Source of the DNA: Acidobacteriota bacterium | GTDB lineage: Bacteria; Acidobacteriota; Terriglobia; Bryobacterales; JACQDG01 | Reading direction: 5' to 3' | Assembly: GCA_016201185.1 (NCBI GenBank) | Contig: JACQDG010000045.1 | Location: forward strand, 1-17,944 | Length of the DNA: 17,944 nt | In this document: one piece after another, positions 8,126 to 15,297 of the stretch | Numbering within the stretch: position 1 is the first letter of the stretch | How the letters are laid out: every line of letters begins with the position of its first letter | Program-made: the position numbers and the translations under genes | The notes under the pieces: model-generated | Seen by the model: only the letters and a program-made list of their open reading frames with translations | Database searches by the model: none | Told to the model about the DNA's origin: nothing

Positions 8126-8190
8126 GGGTCGGAACTTCCTCTCCCTCAGGTTACCCTTGGCCTATGGGGTGCGGCCCGCAGGCCAAAGCT
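8126..8190 (-). promoter_or_regulatory. Structured 5' leader upstream of the terminator-like hairpin (possible attenuator or riboswitch-like element)
   Basis: On the minus strand a 7-bp perfect stem (TTGGCCT at 8186-8180 with AGGCCAA at 8163-8157) encloses a 16-base GC-rich interior. It is followed by GGGTAACC, then GAGGGAGAGGAAGTTCCGACCC, before the terminator-like hairpin. The octamer GCCGCACC occurs in both hairpins (8168-8175 and 8111-8118 on the plus strand). I do not recognise a known riboswitch consensus. A regulatory role is inferred from the architecture alone. Confidence 0.35.
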
Positions 8191-8257
8191 AGGTCGTTGA
8201 TTCTACATTCGAAATTTTTCCGCTTCTCCCGTGACTGCATGACAGCACTGTAGCCAT

Positions 8258-8275
8258 GGCGGCGGATCCGCCGCC
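8258..8275. repeat. Perfect 18-bp palindrome upstream of the M28 peptidase gene
   Basis: GGCGGCGGATCCGCCGCC is its own reverse complement and ends 23 bases before the ATG at 8299, inside the 220-base divergent intergenic region (8079-8298). It could be an operator for a dimeric regulator or a hairpin in the 5' untranslated region. GC-rich triplet composition makes chance occurrence less surprising than its length suggests. Confidence 0.4.
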
Positions 8276-8298
8276 GGCCCGTGCTACCCTTTATCTTT

Positions 8299-9927
8299 AT
8301 GCGCCATTTTGCCTTTCTTGTTCTATTCGTGTGCCTGTCCGGCTGCCAAAAAGCCCCGGACTCGGCGTCTACAGCAGGCGATCTCATTTCCGCCGGCCGC
8401 ATCGCCGCCCACGTCCGTTTTCTCGCTGACGATGCATTAGAAGGCCGCGGCGTAGCCACTCGCGGCGAGACCCTCGCCACCCTCTACATCGCCTCGCAAT
8501 TCGAACAGTTCGGCCTGGAACCGGCCGGGGACAACGGCACATACTTTCAGCGCGTTCCCCTGGTCGGTGTGGAAACTCTGCCCCCTTCGACCCTGGCTTT
8601 GAACAGCCGCCTGCTCCAGTCTTTCGCCGACTACGTGGCCGTCAACAACCGCCAGCAGCCGGTCGCCGAAATCAATGCGCCCGCCGTCTTCGTCGGCCAC
8701 GGTATCGTCGCGCCGGAATTCCAGTGGAACGACTACGAGGGCGCGGACGTGAAGGACAAGATCGTCGTTCTGTTCACCAACGAGCCGCCCTCGACCGACC
8801 CCAAGTTCTTCGGCGGCCCAGCCCTCACCTATTATGGCCGCTGGACCTACAAGTACGAGGAGGCCACCCGCCAGGGCGCGCTCGGCTGCCTGATCGTGCA
8901 TACGGACAAGACCGCCGGTTACGGCTGGCAGGTGGCCCGCGGCCTGTCCAACGGCCCGCAGCCGTTCTTCAAGCTGGCCGAAGGCGAGCCCGCCCTGGCG
9001 CTCGCCGGCTGGGTCACCGAGGACGTCGGCAATCAGATTTTCGCCTCCATCGGGAAAAGCGTCGGCGATCTGCTGGCCCTGGCCGATTCCCGCGGCTTTC
9101 ATGCGGTTCCCCTCCCCGTCCGCTTCCGCGGCCGCCTCAACAGCCGCATCTCCGTTATGGACTCGCGCAACGTGATCGCCAGGCTGCCCGGCAGCGACCC
9201 CAAGCTCCAGGACGAAGCGGTTCTCTACACCGCCCACTGGGACCATCTCGGAATCGGCCCCGCCGTCAATGGCGACTCCATTTACAACGGCGCCGTGGAT
9301 AACGCCACCGGCTGCGGCATATTACTGGAAACCGCCCGCGCTTACTCGATGCTGAATCCCAGGCCGGACCGCTCCATTCTCTTCGCCGCCGTAACCGCCG
9401 AGGAAGGCGGCTTGCGCGGCTCGGAATACTATGGCCGCCACCCGGTGGTTTCCGCCGGCAAAACCGCCGTCGACCTCAATTACGACGGCCTGTTCCCCTT
9501 CGGCCGCACTGCCGACATCACGCTGGTCGGCTACGAGCGCACCACTCTTCGTAACCTGGTCGAGCAAACCGCGAAGCCGCTCCATTTCAAAATCCGCCAC
9601 GATCCCCACCCCGAGCAGGGGCACTACTACCGCTCGGATCACTTCAGCCTGGCCCACGTCGGCATCCCCGCTTTTTCCCTTGGCGTCGGCGTGGAGTACA
9701 TCGGCAAGCCTCCCGGCTGGGGAGAGCAGGCTTTCGAGGAGTACAATACGCAGCACTACCACCAGCCGTCCGACCAGTTCGATCCAAGCTGGGACTTCTC
9801 AGGCCTCGCCGAGTTGGCCCGCTTCGGCTTCCGCCTCGGCATCAAGGTGGCGAACCTGCCCCAGTTGCCGAGCTGGGAGCCGGGCGAAGAATTCCTCGCC
9901 GCGCGGGAGAAGTCGTGGGGTCATTGA
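8299..9927 (+). CDS. Lipoprotein M28-family zinc peptidase with PA domain
   Basis: Probably an exported aminopeptidase-type hydrolase anchored by lipid. The ATG at 8299 (542 aa) is preferred over an in-frame GTG at 8281 because it gives a compact lipoprotein signal, with lipobox LSGC and acylation at Cys16. No Shine-Dalgarno is obvious for either start. Residues ~120-260 look like the protease-associated insert (GHGIVAPEFQWNDYEGADV, then a GALGCLIVHTD segment). The catalytic M28 domain follows. It has H313 and D315 in AHWDHLG, D334 in GAVDNATG, E368/E369 in TAEEGGLRGS, D396 in LNYDGL, and H488 in HYHQPSDQ. These supply the expected two-zinc ligand set and the general base. Length fits secreted M28 enzymes with a PA domain. 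It stands alone: the fibre gene upstream is divergent and the membrane protein downstream is convergent. The physiological substrate is unknown. Confidence 0.9.
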   Translation: MRHFAFLVLFVCLSGCQKAPDSASTAGDLISAGRIAAHVRFLADDALEGRGVATRGETLATLYIASQFEQFGLEPAGDNGTYFQRVPLVGVETLPPSTLALNSRLLQSFADYVAVNNRQQPVAEINAPAVFVGHGIVAPEFQWNDYEGADVKDKIVVLFTNEPPSTDPKFFGGPALTYYGRWTYKYEEATRQGALGCLIVHTDKTAGYGWQVARGLSNGPQPFFKLAEGEPALALAGWVTEDVGNQIFASIGKSVGDLLALADSRGFHAVPLPVRFRGRLNSRISVMDSRNVIARLPGSDPKLQDEAVLYTAHWDHLGIGPAVNGDSIYNGAVDNATGCGILLETARAYSMLNPRPDRSILFAAVTAEEGGLRGSEYYGRHPVVSAGKTAVDLNYDGLFPFGRTADITLVGYERTTLRNLVEQTAKPLHFKIRHDPHPEQGHYYRSDHFSLAHVGIPAFSLGVGVEYIGKPPGWGEQAFEEYNTQHYHQPSDQFDPSWDFSGLAELARFGFRLGIKVANLPQLPSWEPGEEFLAAREKSWGH

Positions 9928-9981
9928 AGGCTGCGGCATACACGCAGCTCTCGCTCCCCCCGTCTTGACATTTCCCGATTT

Positions 9982-11586
9982 TCAGTCTGCTCCTGAGAGC
10001 ACAGTCGGTGGCCCTACCTTCGCAGGCACCCGACAGATCAGATGCTTGCCCGCAGGGACCTCTTGATGGAAAGTGACAATCGCCATGGAGTCGGGTAGCG
10101 GCACGCTATTGAAGGCGCCTGCCGTTTTCTTGGCCACCTGTACTTTGCGCCAGAAATTAGTGCAGTCCGCTTCATGCGTGTCACGAGACGACAGGACAAC
10201 GATCTCGGGTTTGCCTTTCGGATTACAGAGCTGAAAAACTTGCGAGATAGTCCGGTCCTGGCTAATTCTCAACATCGGCAGCCGAAAGCTGCTGGAGGAG
10301 GCCCGCGCATCAGCGGCGGCCTGGTTAAAGAAACCATCCCAGCCCATCCAGTATTCCCTATGAGCACTCGGCCCTTCAAGAAAGACTGCCTTGTGTTCAA
10401 TCCATTCTTTCCTGGTCCAATAGAAAGGGACAGCGAAAATCAAAGCCACTAGGGCGCAGACACGTAGGAAACGGTTACCCCGTAGTGATTCCAGGACAAA
10501 ATCAACCGCGCAGCCGGCTGCAACCGCGATAGCGAGGAAGCTCTGGTAGCCGTAACGAGAAACGTAAAATGCCCCGGCTGTTCTGATTACGAAAGTGACA
10601 AATGCAGGAATTGTCGTCAGGGCCAATGCCGTGATGAGAAACCGGGAACGAGAAGGGCGCAATAAAAGCAGAAGCGCTAGCCATCCGAGAGCGGTCATTA
10701 CCAAGACAAGAAAGGTTGGGGTATGGCGACTCACCAGAAACCCGAAAAGAAACATCGTGCCCTGCAAGCCGTGCCAAAGCTGAGCAAGGGTTTGGAAGGC
10801 GGTCCTCGGAAAACCCTGGGCACCGAGGTCGGCATGGAATCTCGGCAGACCCCATCGCATCCAAAGGCCAATTGCCAGCATAAGGGGGATACAACATGCC
10901 AACCACGCCGCCACATCGCACCCGCCCCTGCGCTCCCTGGGCCGGCCCAAAAGGTAGTAACCGGCCAGCACGCCCGGGATCGCCGAGGCTGCCGCCAGCG
11001 AATGCAGACCGACCGCTGCTACCAGGTAGAGAAAGCACCCCGCCGCCCAGGTCCACAGCCTGCCGCTGTGCAGGCGGATTACGCAACAAACCGCCCCTAA
11101 AAGGAATGGGAGACTCAGGACGTAAGTGTTCTGCGAACTGATGACCATGGCTTCCCAGCCCCAGGTCTGCCAGGCGAAGAACAAGGCGACGACGAGCGGC
11201 GCCTCAGCCGTTCGCAAGTAGTGCTTAGAAAGGACAAAAAGAAGAATCGCGCTGCTCAAATGCGCTAGGATGGCCACTCCGTACATCCAGTGGAACCGGG
11301 CAGGAAAGTGCAGATCAAAATACAGGCGGAGTAACTTGTAAAGCGGTAGGATATGCGGCCCTTGTGGCTCCAGCAAGCGGTGCCAATTGCCGGCCGCCAA
11401 CGATTGGCTTCCCAGAATCAGAGTGGCGTCGTCCGAGGCGATGATATAAATGTCTGCCAGCGGCCACCAAAGCATGACGGAACCCCCCAGGATGGCCGCC
11501 AACAGAAATGCCGTCGCCAATCTCCGGGAGTTAGAGGCAATAAAGTTCCACCCGAATCTCCAGCGACGGGGCGATGCCCACTTCAT
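9982..11586 (-). CDS. Multi-pass membrane protein, probable GT-C type glycosyltransferase
   Basis: A 534-residue protein with about ten hydrophobic segments, the first at residues ~24-42. An acidic pair D52-D53 (in SDDATLILG) follows directly in the first external loop, the position of the catalytic or metal-binding acid in GT-C enzymes that use lipid-linked sugars. A loop motif EPQGPHILPLYKL follows. The last ~110 residues are soluble and lie outside the helices (VLSSRDTHEADC, then ICRVPAKVGPP). Similar proteins are usually annotated only as hypothetical or as dolichyl-phosphate-mannose-protein mannosyltransferase-like. GC is visibly lower than in neighbours (45% in 10561-10620 by hand count against 60% in 9301-9360), hinting at horizontal origin. 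No clear ribosome binding site precedes the ATG at 11586, so the start is tentative. It is convergent with the peptidase gene (54-base gap). Confidence 0.65.
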   Translation of the reverse strand: MKWASPRRWRFGWNFIASNSRRLATAFLLAAILGGSVMLWWPLADIYIIASDDATLILGSQSLAAGNWHRLLEPQGPHILPLYKLLRLYFDLHFPARFHWMYGVAILAHLSSAILLFVLSKHYLRTAEAPLVVALFFAWQTWGWEAMVISSQNTYVLSLPFLLGAVCCVIRLHSGRLWTWAAGCFLYLVAAVGLHSLAAASAIPGVLAGYYLLGRPRERRGGCDVAAWLACCIPLMLAIGLWMRWGLPRFHADLGAQGFPRTAFQTLAQLWHGLQGTMFLFGFLVSRHTPTFLVLVMTALGWLALLLLLRPSRSRFLITALALTTIPAFVTFVIRTAGAFYVSRYGYQSFLAIAVAAGCAVDFVLESLRGNRFLRVCALVALIFAVPFYWTRKEWIEHKAVFLEGPSAHREYWMGWDGFFNQAAADARASSSSFRLPMLRISQDRTISQVFQLCNPKGKPEIVVLSSRDTHEADCTNFWRKVQVAKKTAGAFNSVPLPDSMAIVTFHQEVPAGKHLICRVPAKVGPPTVLSGAD

Positions 11587-11687
11587 AGAATGTGCGGACC
11601 TGTGGGAAAAGCCTCCATGCCACCCTCGCCCGTCCTCGTTTCCATCAGGTAATGTTCGAGCGTTTGCCCGATCAGCGGCCCAACTCC

Positions 11688-12536
11688 CTACCAGTACTTC
11701 AAAATGAGCGCCTTCGTCTTTTTCACCCCTTCCACCGGATCGCCCTTACCTTCGTACTCAATGGAGATGGGACCCTTGTAGCTGGTTTTCTTCAGCATTG
11801 CGAGCACGCGGGGAAAGTCGATTTCAACGGCCTCTCCATTTGCGTCGAACTCGAAAACTTTGACATGGGTGGTCAGCGCGTAAGGCGCCACGATCGGGAT
11901 CTCTTCGTATCTCACGTTGTTCGGAAAGTTGCCGAAGTCCACCAGCGACCCCACCCACTGCGGGTCGGTCTGCTGGATCACCTTCACAATCGTGGCCGCG
12001 GTCTTCGAGACGCCGCCGTGATTCTCGATCGAGATCTTGACATTTAATTCCCGGGCCAGCGGCAACAGTTCCTTAAAGGCCGCCACAACCCGGTCCAGCC
12101 CCATTGTTTCGTCGTCGGCCTGCTTGCCCGTGCCGCCGAGGTTCACCCGCACCAGCGGCGCTCCCAGCCGGTGCGCCACCCGCAGCTTCGTCTTGTCCTC
12201 TTCGATCTGCGCCCGCCGTTTGGCTTCGTCCGCCGTCGCCAGGTTTCCTTCCATGATGAAGCAGGTTACAATCCGGTCAGCCTTCTTCACAGCCGCCTTG
12301 ATTTGGTCGACATAGGCGTCGTCCAGGCTCTTGAAGAACATGTCGTTGTAAGAGATGCCCTTGATCCCCAGTTCCTTGTAGAATGCCGGGACCGTAAGCA
12401 TGTCCAGCTTCCCTGCCTTGATCAGGTCGCGAAAGCTGTACGTCTCGCAAGCCAGGATGTTGCCCCCGCGCAAACGCGCATCATCCGCCCACGCCAATGC
12501 GCCAAACACAAACAAGAGCAGAATCCTCGTTCTCAT
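11688..12536 (-). CDS. Exported sugar phosphate isomerase/epimerase-like TIM-barrel protein
   Basis: A 282-residue xylose-isomerase-like (AP endonuclease family 2 fold) protein. The start at 12536 has GGGAG about nine bases upstream and yields a signal peptide (MRTRILLLFVFGALAWA). Upstream in-frame ATGs would place that signal internally and run into the SRP RNA region. The four metal ligands expected of the fold are visible: E171 in ISIENHGG, D200 in LVDFGNFPNN, H224 in TTHVKVF and E260 in ISIEYEG. It is therefore probably an active metal-dependent isomerase or epimerase acting on an unknown sugar or cyclitol in the periplasm. Such exported members are frequent in acidobacteria and planctomycetes. 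It is a single gene, transcribed away from ffs; the 101 bases to the membrane-protein start show no clear terminator. Confidence 0.85.
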   Translation of the reverse strand: MRTRILLLFVFGALAWADDARLRGGNILACETYSFRDLIKAGKLDMLTVPAFYKELGIKGISYNDMFFKSLDDAYVDQIKAAVKKADRIVTCFIMEGNLATADEAKRRAQIEEDKTKLRVAHRLGAPLVRVNLGGTGKQADDETMGLDRVVAAFKELLPLARELNVKISIENHGGVSKTAATIVKVIQQTDPQWVGSLVDFGNFPNNVRYEEIPIVAPYALTTHVKVFEFDANGEAVEIDFPRVLAMLKKTSYKGPISIEYEGKGDPVEGVKKTKALILKYW

Positions 12537-12625
12537 AACAGCGCTCCCTTTCTTTTCCTCTAGAATCATAGCTCGAAATCGCCAGGGGATCGGGTCACCC
12601 CTTCCCGCTGCCTGTGTTACCATGA

Positions 12626-12740
12626 GTGCTTGCCAGGTTCCGGGCCCCGTGCAGCGGGAAGCTGCGAACCCCGCCAGGTCCGGAAGGAAGCAACGGTAGT
12701 GGCCCCTCCCGTGTGCCGCGGGCCACCCGGAGCTTGGCAC
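12626..12740 (+). ncRNA. ffs: Small bacterial signal recognition particle RNA (4.5S type)
   Basis: The apical hairpin carries the conserved SRP core, CCAGGTCCGGAAGGAAGCA at about 12674-12692 (GGAA tetraloop and the asymmetric Ffh-binding loop), followed by the 3' strand with GTGTGCCGCGGG. The ends pair: GTGCTTGCCAGGTTCCGGG at 12626 with CCCGGAGCTTGGCAC ending at 12740. The length of ~115 nt fits the short bacterial form, which binds Ffh to target membrane proteins co-translationally. A TACCAT hexamer at 12618-12623 could be its -10 box, without a convincing -35. Placement directly before dnaX is a common bacterial arrangement. The exact ends are estimated from the pairing. Confidence 0.93.
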
Positions 12741-12777
12741 GAGAGAAGGCAGCACCCTCCCTTAGCGTTCTCCAGGC

Positions 12778-14340
12778 ATGTACCAAGTCATCGCCCGGAA
12801 GTATCGGCCTCAAATCTTTGCCGAGCTGGTGAACCAGGAGCACGTCCGCCAGACGCTCGAAAACGCCCTGGTCCAGGGCCGTGTGGCGCATGGCTACATA
12901 TTCGCCGGGCAGCGCGGCACCGGCAAGACCACTGTGGCCCGCATTCTGGCCAAGTGTTTGAATTGCCAGCCGGGCGCCAGCCCCACTCCGTGCCTGGAGT
13001 GCGCCAGTTGCCGCGAGATTGCGGCTGGCAACTCCCTCGACGTGATCGAGATCGACGCCGCCTCCAATCGCGGCATCGACGACGTCCGCGAACTGCGGGA
13101 AAACGTCCGTTACCGCCCCACGCGCGACCGCTACAAAATTTTCATCATCGACGAGGCGCACCAGATCACCGATGCCGCCTTCAACGCCTTGCTGAAAACC
13201 CTGGAGGAGCCGCCCGAGTGGGTCGTATTCATGCTCTGCACCACGGAGGCCCACAAGATCCCCACCACCATCGCCTCCCGCTGCCAGAACTTCACCTTTC
13301 GCATGGTGGAATTTGAGCGGGTGGTAGAACGGATGCAATGGATCTGCTCCCAGGAAGGCATCGAGGTTGAGCCCGACGCCCTCTCCCTCATCGCCCTGGC
13401 CGGAGACGGCAGCATTCGCGATTCCCTCTCCACCCTAGACCAGACCATCGCCAGCTTCGGCAAGCTTCTGCGCGCCGCCGACGTGCGGCAATTGCTCGGG
13501 GTCGTATCCAGCATGGCGCTCGACGAAGTGGCCGCCGCCCTTCTAGGGCAATCTTCGGCCCGCATGCTCGACCTGGTCCAGGAGCTGACCAGCCAGGGAC
13601 AGAATCCCCAGCACTTCTGCCGCGATCTGGCCCGCTTCCTCCGCAACCTGCTGGTGGCCCGGGTGGCCGGCGCCGACTCCCGCCTGATCGCCGCCACCAG
13701 CGAGGAGCGCAGCCGCCTGGCCTCACTCACCCCGCAGTTCTCGGAAGAGGATCTCACCCGCTACCTCCAGGTAGTATTGAATCTCTACCGGGACCTGCAG
13801 CACGCCCCCCATCCGCGCTTCCACCTGGAGATGGGTTTGCTCAAACTGGTGCACGCCGGCCGCCTCGTCTCGATCGAGCAAGTCCTGGCCGGGACGGAAC
13901 CGCCGGGCCGCCCGGACCCTGCGCCGGCCGGCGCCAAGGCGCCGAAGGCGAAGACCGGCGCTCTGGCCGCCCCGCCTTCTGACGACCTGCGCCAGCGCCT
14001 CACCGACGCCCTGCGCCAGAAGGGGGATCACTTTATCGGCGATGCCGTCGAGCACTCCCGCGTCGAGTCCACGCCGGCCGAGGTGATTTTCCACTGCCCG
14101 CCCGACCTGCAATTCTCCCTGGAATCGGCCGCCCGCGGCCTTGCCCAGCTCTGTGAGACCCTGCTCGGGCGGCGCGTCAAGATCCGTGTTACACTGGCGG
14201 GTCAAACAAATACGCCGGAGAATGTTTCGTCCGACGACACGCGCGCCCGCGCTCTGGCCCACCCCCAGGTCGCCCGCTTTCTATCCGTGTTCGGAGGGCA
14301 GGTCCGCGAGGTCCGCAACCTGAAGGAGACAGAATCGTGA
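12778..14340 (+). CDS. dnaX: DNA polymerase III subunit gamma/tau
   Basis: Clamp-loader ATPase that loads the beta sliding clamp at replication forks. The AAA+ core shows Walker A GQRGTGKTT (residues 44-52), the zinc-binding cysteines C63, C72, C75 and C78, Walker B-type IDEAH (124-128), sensor CTTEAHK and the SRC motif with the arginine finger R168. Residues ~210-350 are the helical lid and clamp-loader collar domain. A Pro/Ala-rich linker (about 378-400) leads to a compact C-terminal domain. At 520 aa it is shorter than E. coli tau and nearer to other short DnaX proteins. I saw no A-rich slippery heptamer in the linker region that would yield a separate gamma. Its stop overlaps the GTG start of ybaB (GTGA), indicating translational coupling within a dnaX-ybaB-recR operon. 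Confidence 0.97.
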   Translation: MYQVIARKYRPQIFAELVNQEHVRQTLENALVQGRVAHGYIFAGQRGTGKTTVARILAKCLNCQPGASPTPCLECASCREIAAGNSLDVIEIDAASNRGIDDVRELRENVRYRPTRDRYKIFIIDEAHQITDAAFNALLKTLEEPPEWVVFMLCTTEAHKIPTTIASRCQNFTFRMVEFERVVERMQWICSQEGIEVEPDALSLIALAGDGSIRDSLSTLDQTIASFGKLLRAADVRQLLGVVSSMALDEVAAALLGQSSARMLDLVQELTSQGQNPQHFCRDLARFLRNLLVARVAGADSRLIAATSEERSRLASLTPQFSEEDLTRYLQVVLNLYRDLQHAPHPRFHLEMGLLKLVHAGRLVSIEQVLAGTEPPGRPDPAPAGAKAPKAKTGALAAPPSDDLRQRLTDALRQKGDHFIGDAVEHSRVESTPAEVIFHCPPDLQFSLESAARGLAQLCETLLGRRVKIRVTLAGQTNTPENVSSDDTRARALAHPQVARFLSVFGGQVREVRNLKETES

Positions 14341-14645
14341 AAATGCCCGGCAACATGCAGGCCATGATGAAGCAGGCCCAGAAAATGCAGGAGCAGCTTC
14401 AGCAGCAGGTGGCGGCCATTCGTGTCGAAGCTTCCACAGGCGGCGGCATAGTCACTGTAAAGATGGACGGCCAGAAGCACGTGCTGGAAGTGAAGATCGA
14501 TCCCGAAGCCGCCGGCGATGTCGAGATGCTCCAGGATATGGTTCTCGCCGCCGTCAACGAGGCCGCCAAGAAAGTGGATGAGGAAGCCCAGTCGCTGATG
14601 GGGGGCATGCTGGGAGGGCTGGGCCTGCCGCCGGGAATGTTCTGA
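14337..14645 (+). CDS. ybaB: YbaB/EbfC family nucleoid-associated DNA-binding protein
   Basis: A 102-residue dimeric nucleoid protein, normally found between dnaX and recR. The N-terminal helix (MQAMMKQAQKMQEQLQQQ), the strands ASTGGGIVTVKMDGQKHVLEVKIDP, the helix MLQDMVLAAVNEAAKKVDEEAQ and the Gly/Met-rich tail ending LPPGMF are all classic for the family. The GTG at 14337 is chosen because AAGGAG lies eight bases upstream and it overlaps the dnaX stop. An ATG two codons later would be 14 bases from the site. Confidence 0.95.
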   Translation: MKMPGNMQAMMKQAQKMQEQLQQQVAAIRVEASTGGGIVTVKMDGQKHVLEVKIDPEAAGDVEMLQDMVLAAVNEAAKKVDEEAQSLMGGMLGGLGLPPGMF

Positions 14646-14664
14646 CTCCTGACTCCTGCTTCTT

Positions 14665-15264
14665 ATGCCCGATCTTGCCGAACCGATGGCTCGTCTGATC
14701 GACGAGCTCAAGCGCCTGCCCGGGGTGGGTCAGAAGTCCGCCCAGCGCATCGCCTTCCACCTGCTGCGTCTCCCCCGCGAGGAAGTCGAGCGCCTCGCCC
14801 ATGCCCTGCTCGATATGAGGGAGCGCGTGCGCCTCTGCTTGGTCTGCAACAACATCGCCGACGGAGAGTTGTGTACTATTTGCTCTGATTCTAGTCGTAA
14901 TCAAAAGATTTTATGCGTAGTGGAAGAATCCCACAACATCCTGGTCATCGAGAAAACACGGCAGTTCAACGGGTTGTATCATGTTCTGCACGGCTCTCTG
15001 TCGCCTCTGCGCGGCATCGGGCCGGAGCAGCTGAAACTGAAAAACTTGCTGGAAAGGCTGCAGAAAGTTACGATAGAGGAGATCATTGTCGCCACCAATC
15101 CAACGGCAGAGGGAGAGGCGACTGCTGTTTACCTTTCGCACCTGCTGAAACCTCTGGGTGTCAAGGTTACTCGTATCGGCATGGGGATTCCGGTGGGAAG
15201 CGATCTGGACTTTGTTGATGAAGTAACGATGCTGAAGTCGATCGAAGGCCGCAAGGAGATTTGA
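14665..15264 (+). CDS. recR: Recombination mediator RecR
   Basis: A 199-residue ring-forming recombination protein that acts with RecF/RecO in loading RecA at gaps. The order of domains is standard: helix-hairpin-helix (LPGVGQKSAQRIAFHLL, 18-34), C4 zinc finger (C58, C61, C70, C73), Toprim domain (about 81-176, starting ILCVVEE and including ATNPTAEGEATA) and the C-terminal MGIPVGSDLDFVDEVTML segment. No Shine-Dalgarno precedes the ATG. The 19-base gap from ybaB contains only a TGACTCC tandem duplication. GC content drops sharply within the gene: 70% in 14701-14760 and 38% in 14881-14940 by hand count. The protein nevertheless looks intact. Confidence 0.96.
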   Translation: MPDLAEPMARLIDELKRLPGVGQKSAQRIAFHLLRLPREEVERLAHALLDMRERVRLCLVCNNIADGELCTICSDSSRNQKILCVVEESHNILVIEKTRQFNGLYHVLHGSLSPLRGIGPEQLKLKNLLERLQKVTIEEIIVATNPTAEGEATAVYLSHLLKPLGVKVTRIGMGIPVGSDLDFVDEVTMLKSIEGRKEI

Positions 15265-15297
15265 ACGTTTGCGGCCGACTCTTTCCTAGGAGCTGGA

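Noticed and set aside
8126..8190. Cyclic-di-GMP (GEMM) or another known riboswitch
   Set aside because: GGGTAACC and paired GC stems hinted at it, but the conserved ACGCAAAGCC core of GEMM is absent and no other known consensus (TPP, FMN, cobalamin, glycine, fluoride) fits.
9930..9948. Hairpin GCTGCG-N7-CGCAGC after the peptidase stop as an intrinsic terminator
   Set aside because: Only six base pairs and no T-run on either side; too weak to annotate.
12537..12625. N-terminal extension of the isomerase gene up to 12755
   Set aside because: It would overlap the SRP RNA and put the signal peptide in the middle of the protein; the internal ATG at 12536 has its own ribosome binding site.
13880..14010. 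Programmed -1 frameshift producing a gamma form of DnaX
   Set aside because: No A-rich slippery heptamer was seen in the linker region; the sequence is GC-rich throughout.
14643..14657. TGACTCC tandem duplication between ybaB and recR
   Set aside because: Two short copies in a 19-base spacer; compatible with chance and without a plausible function.
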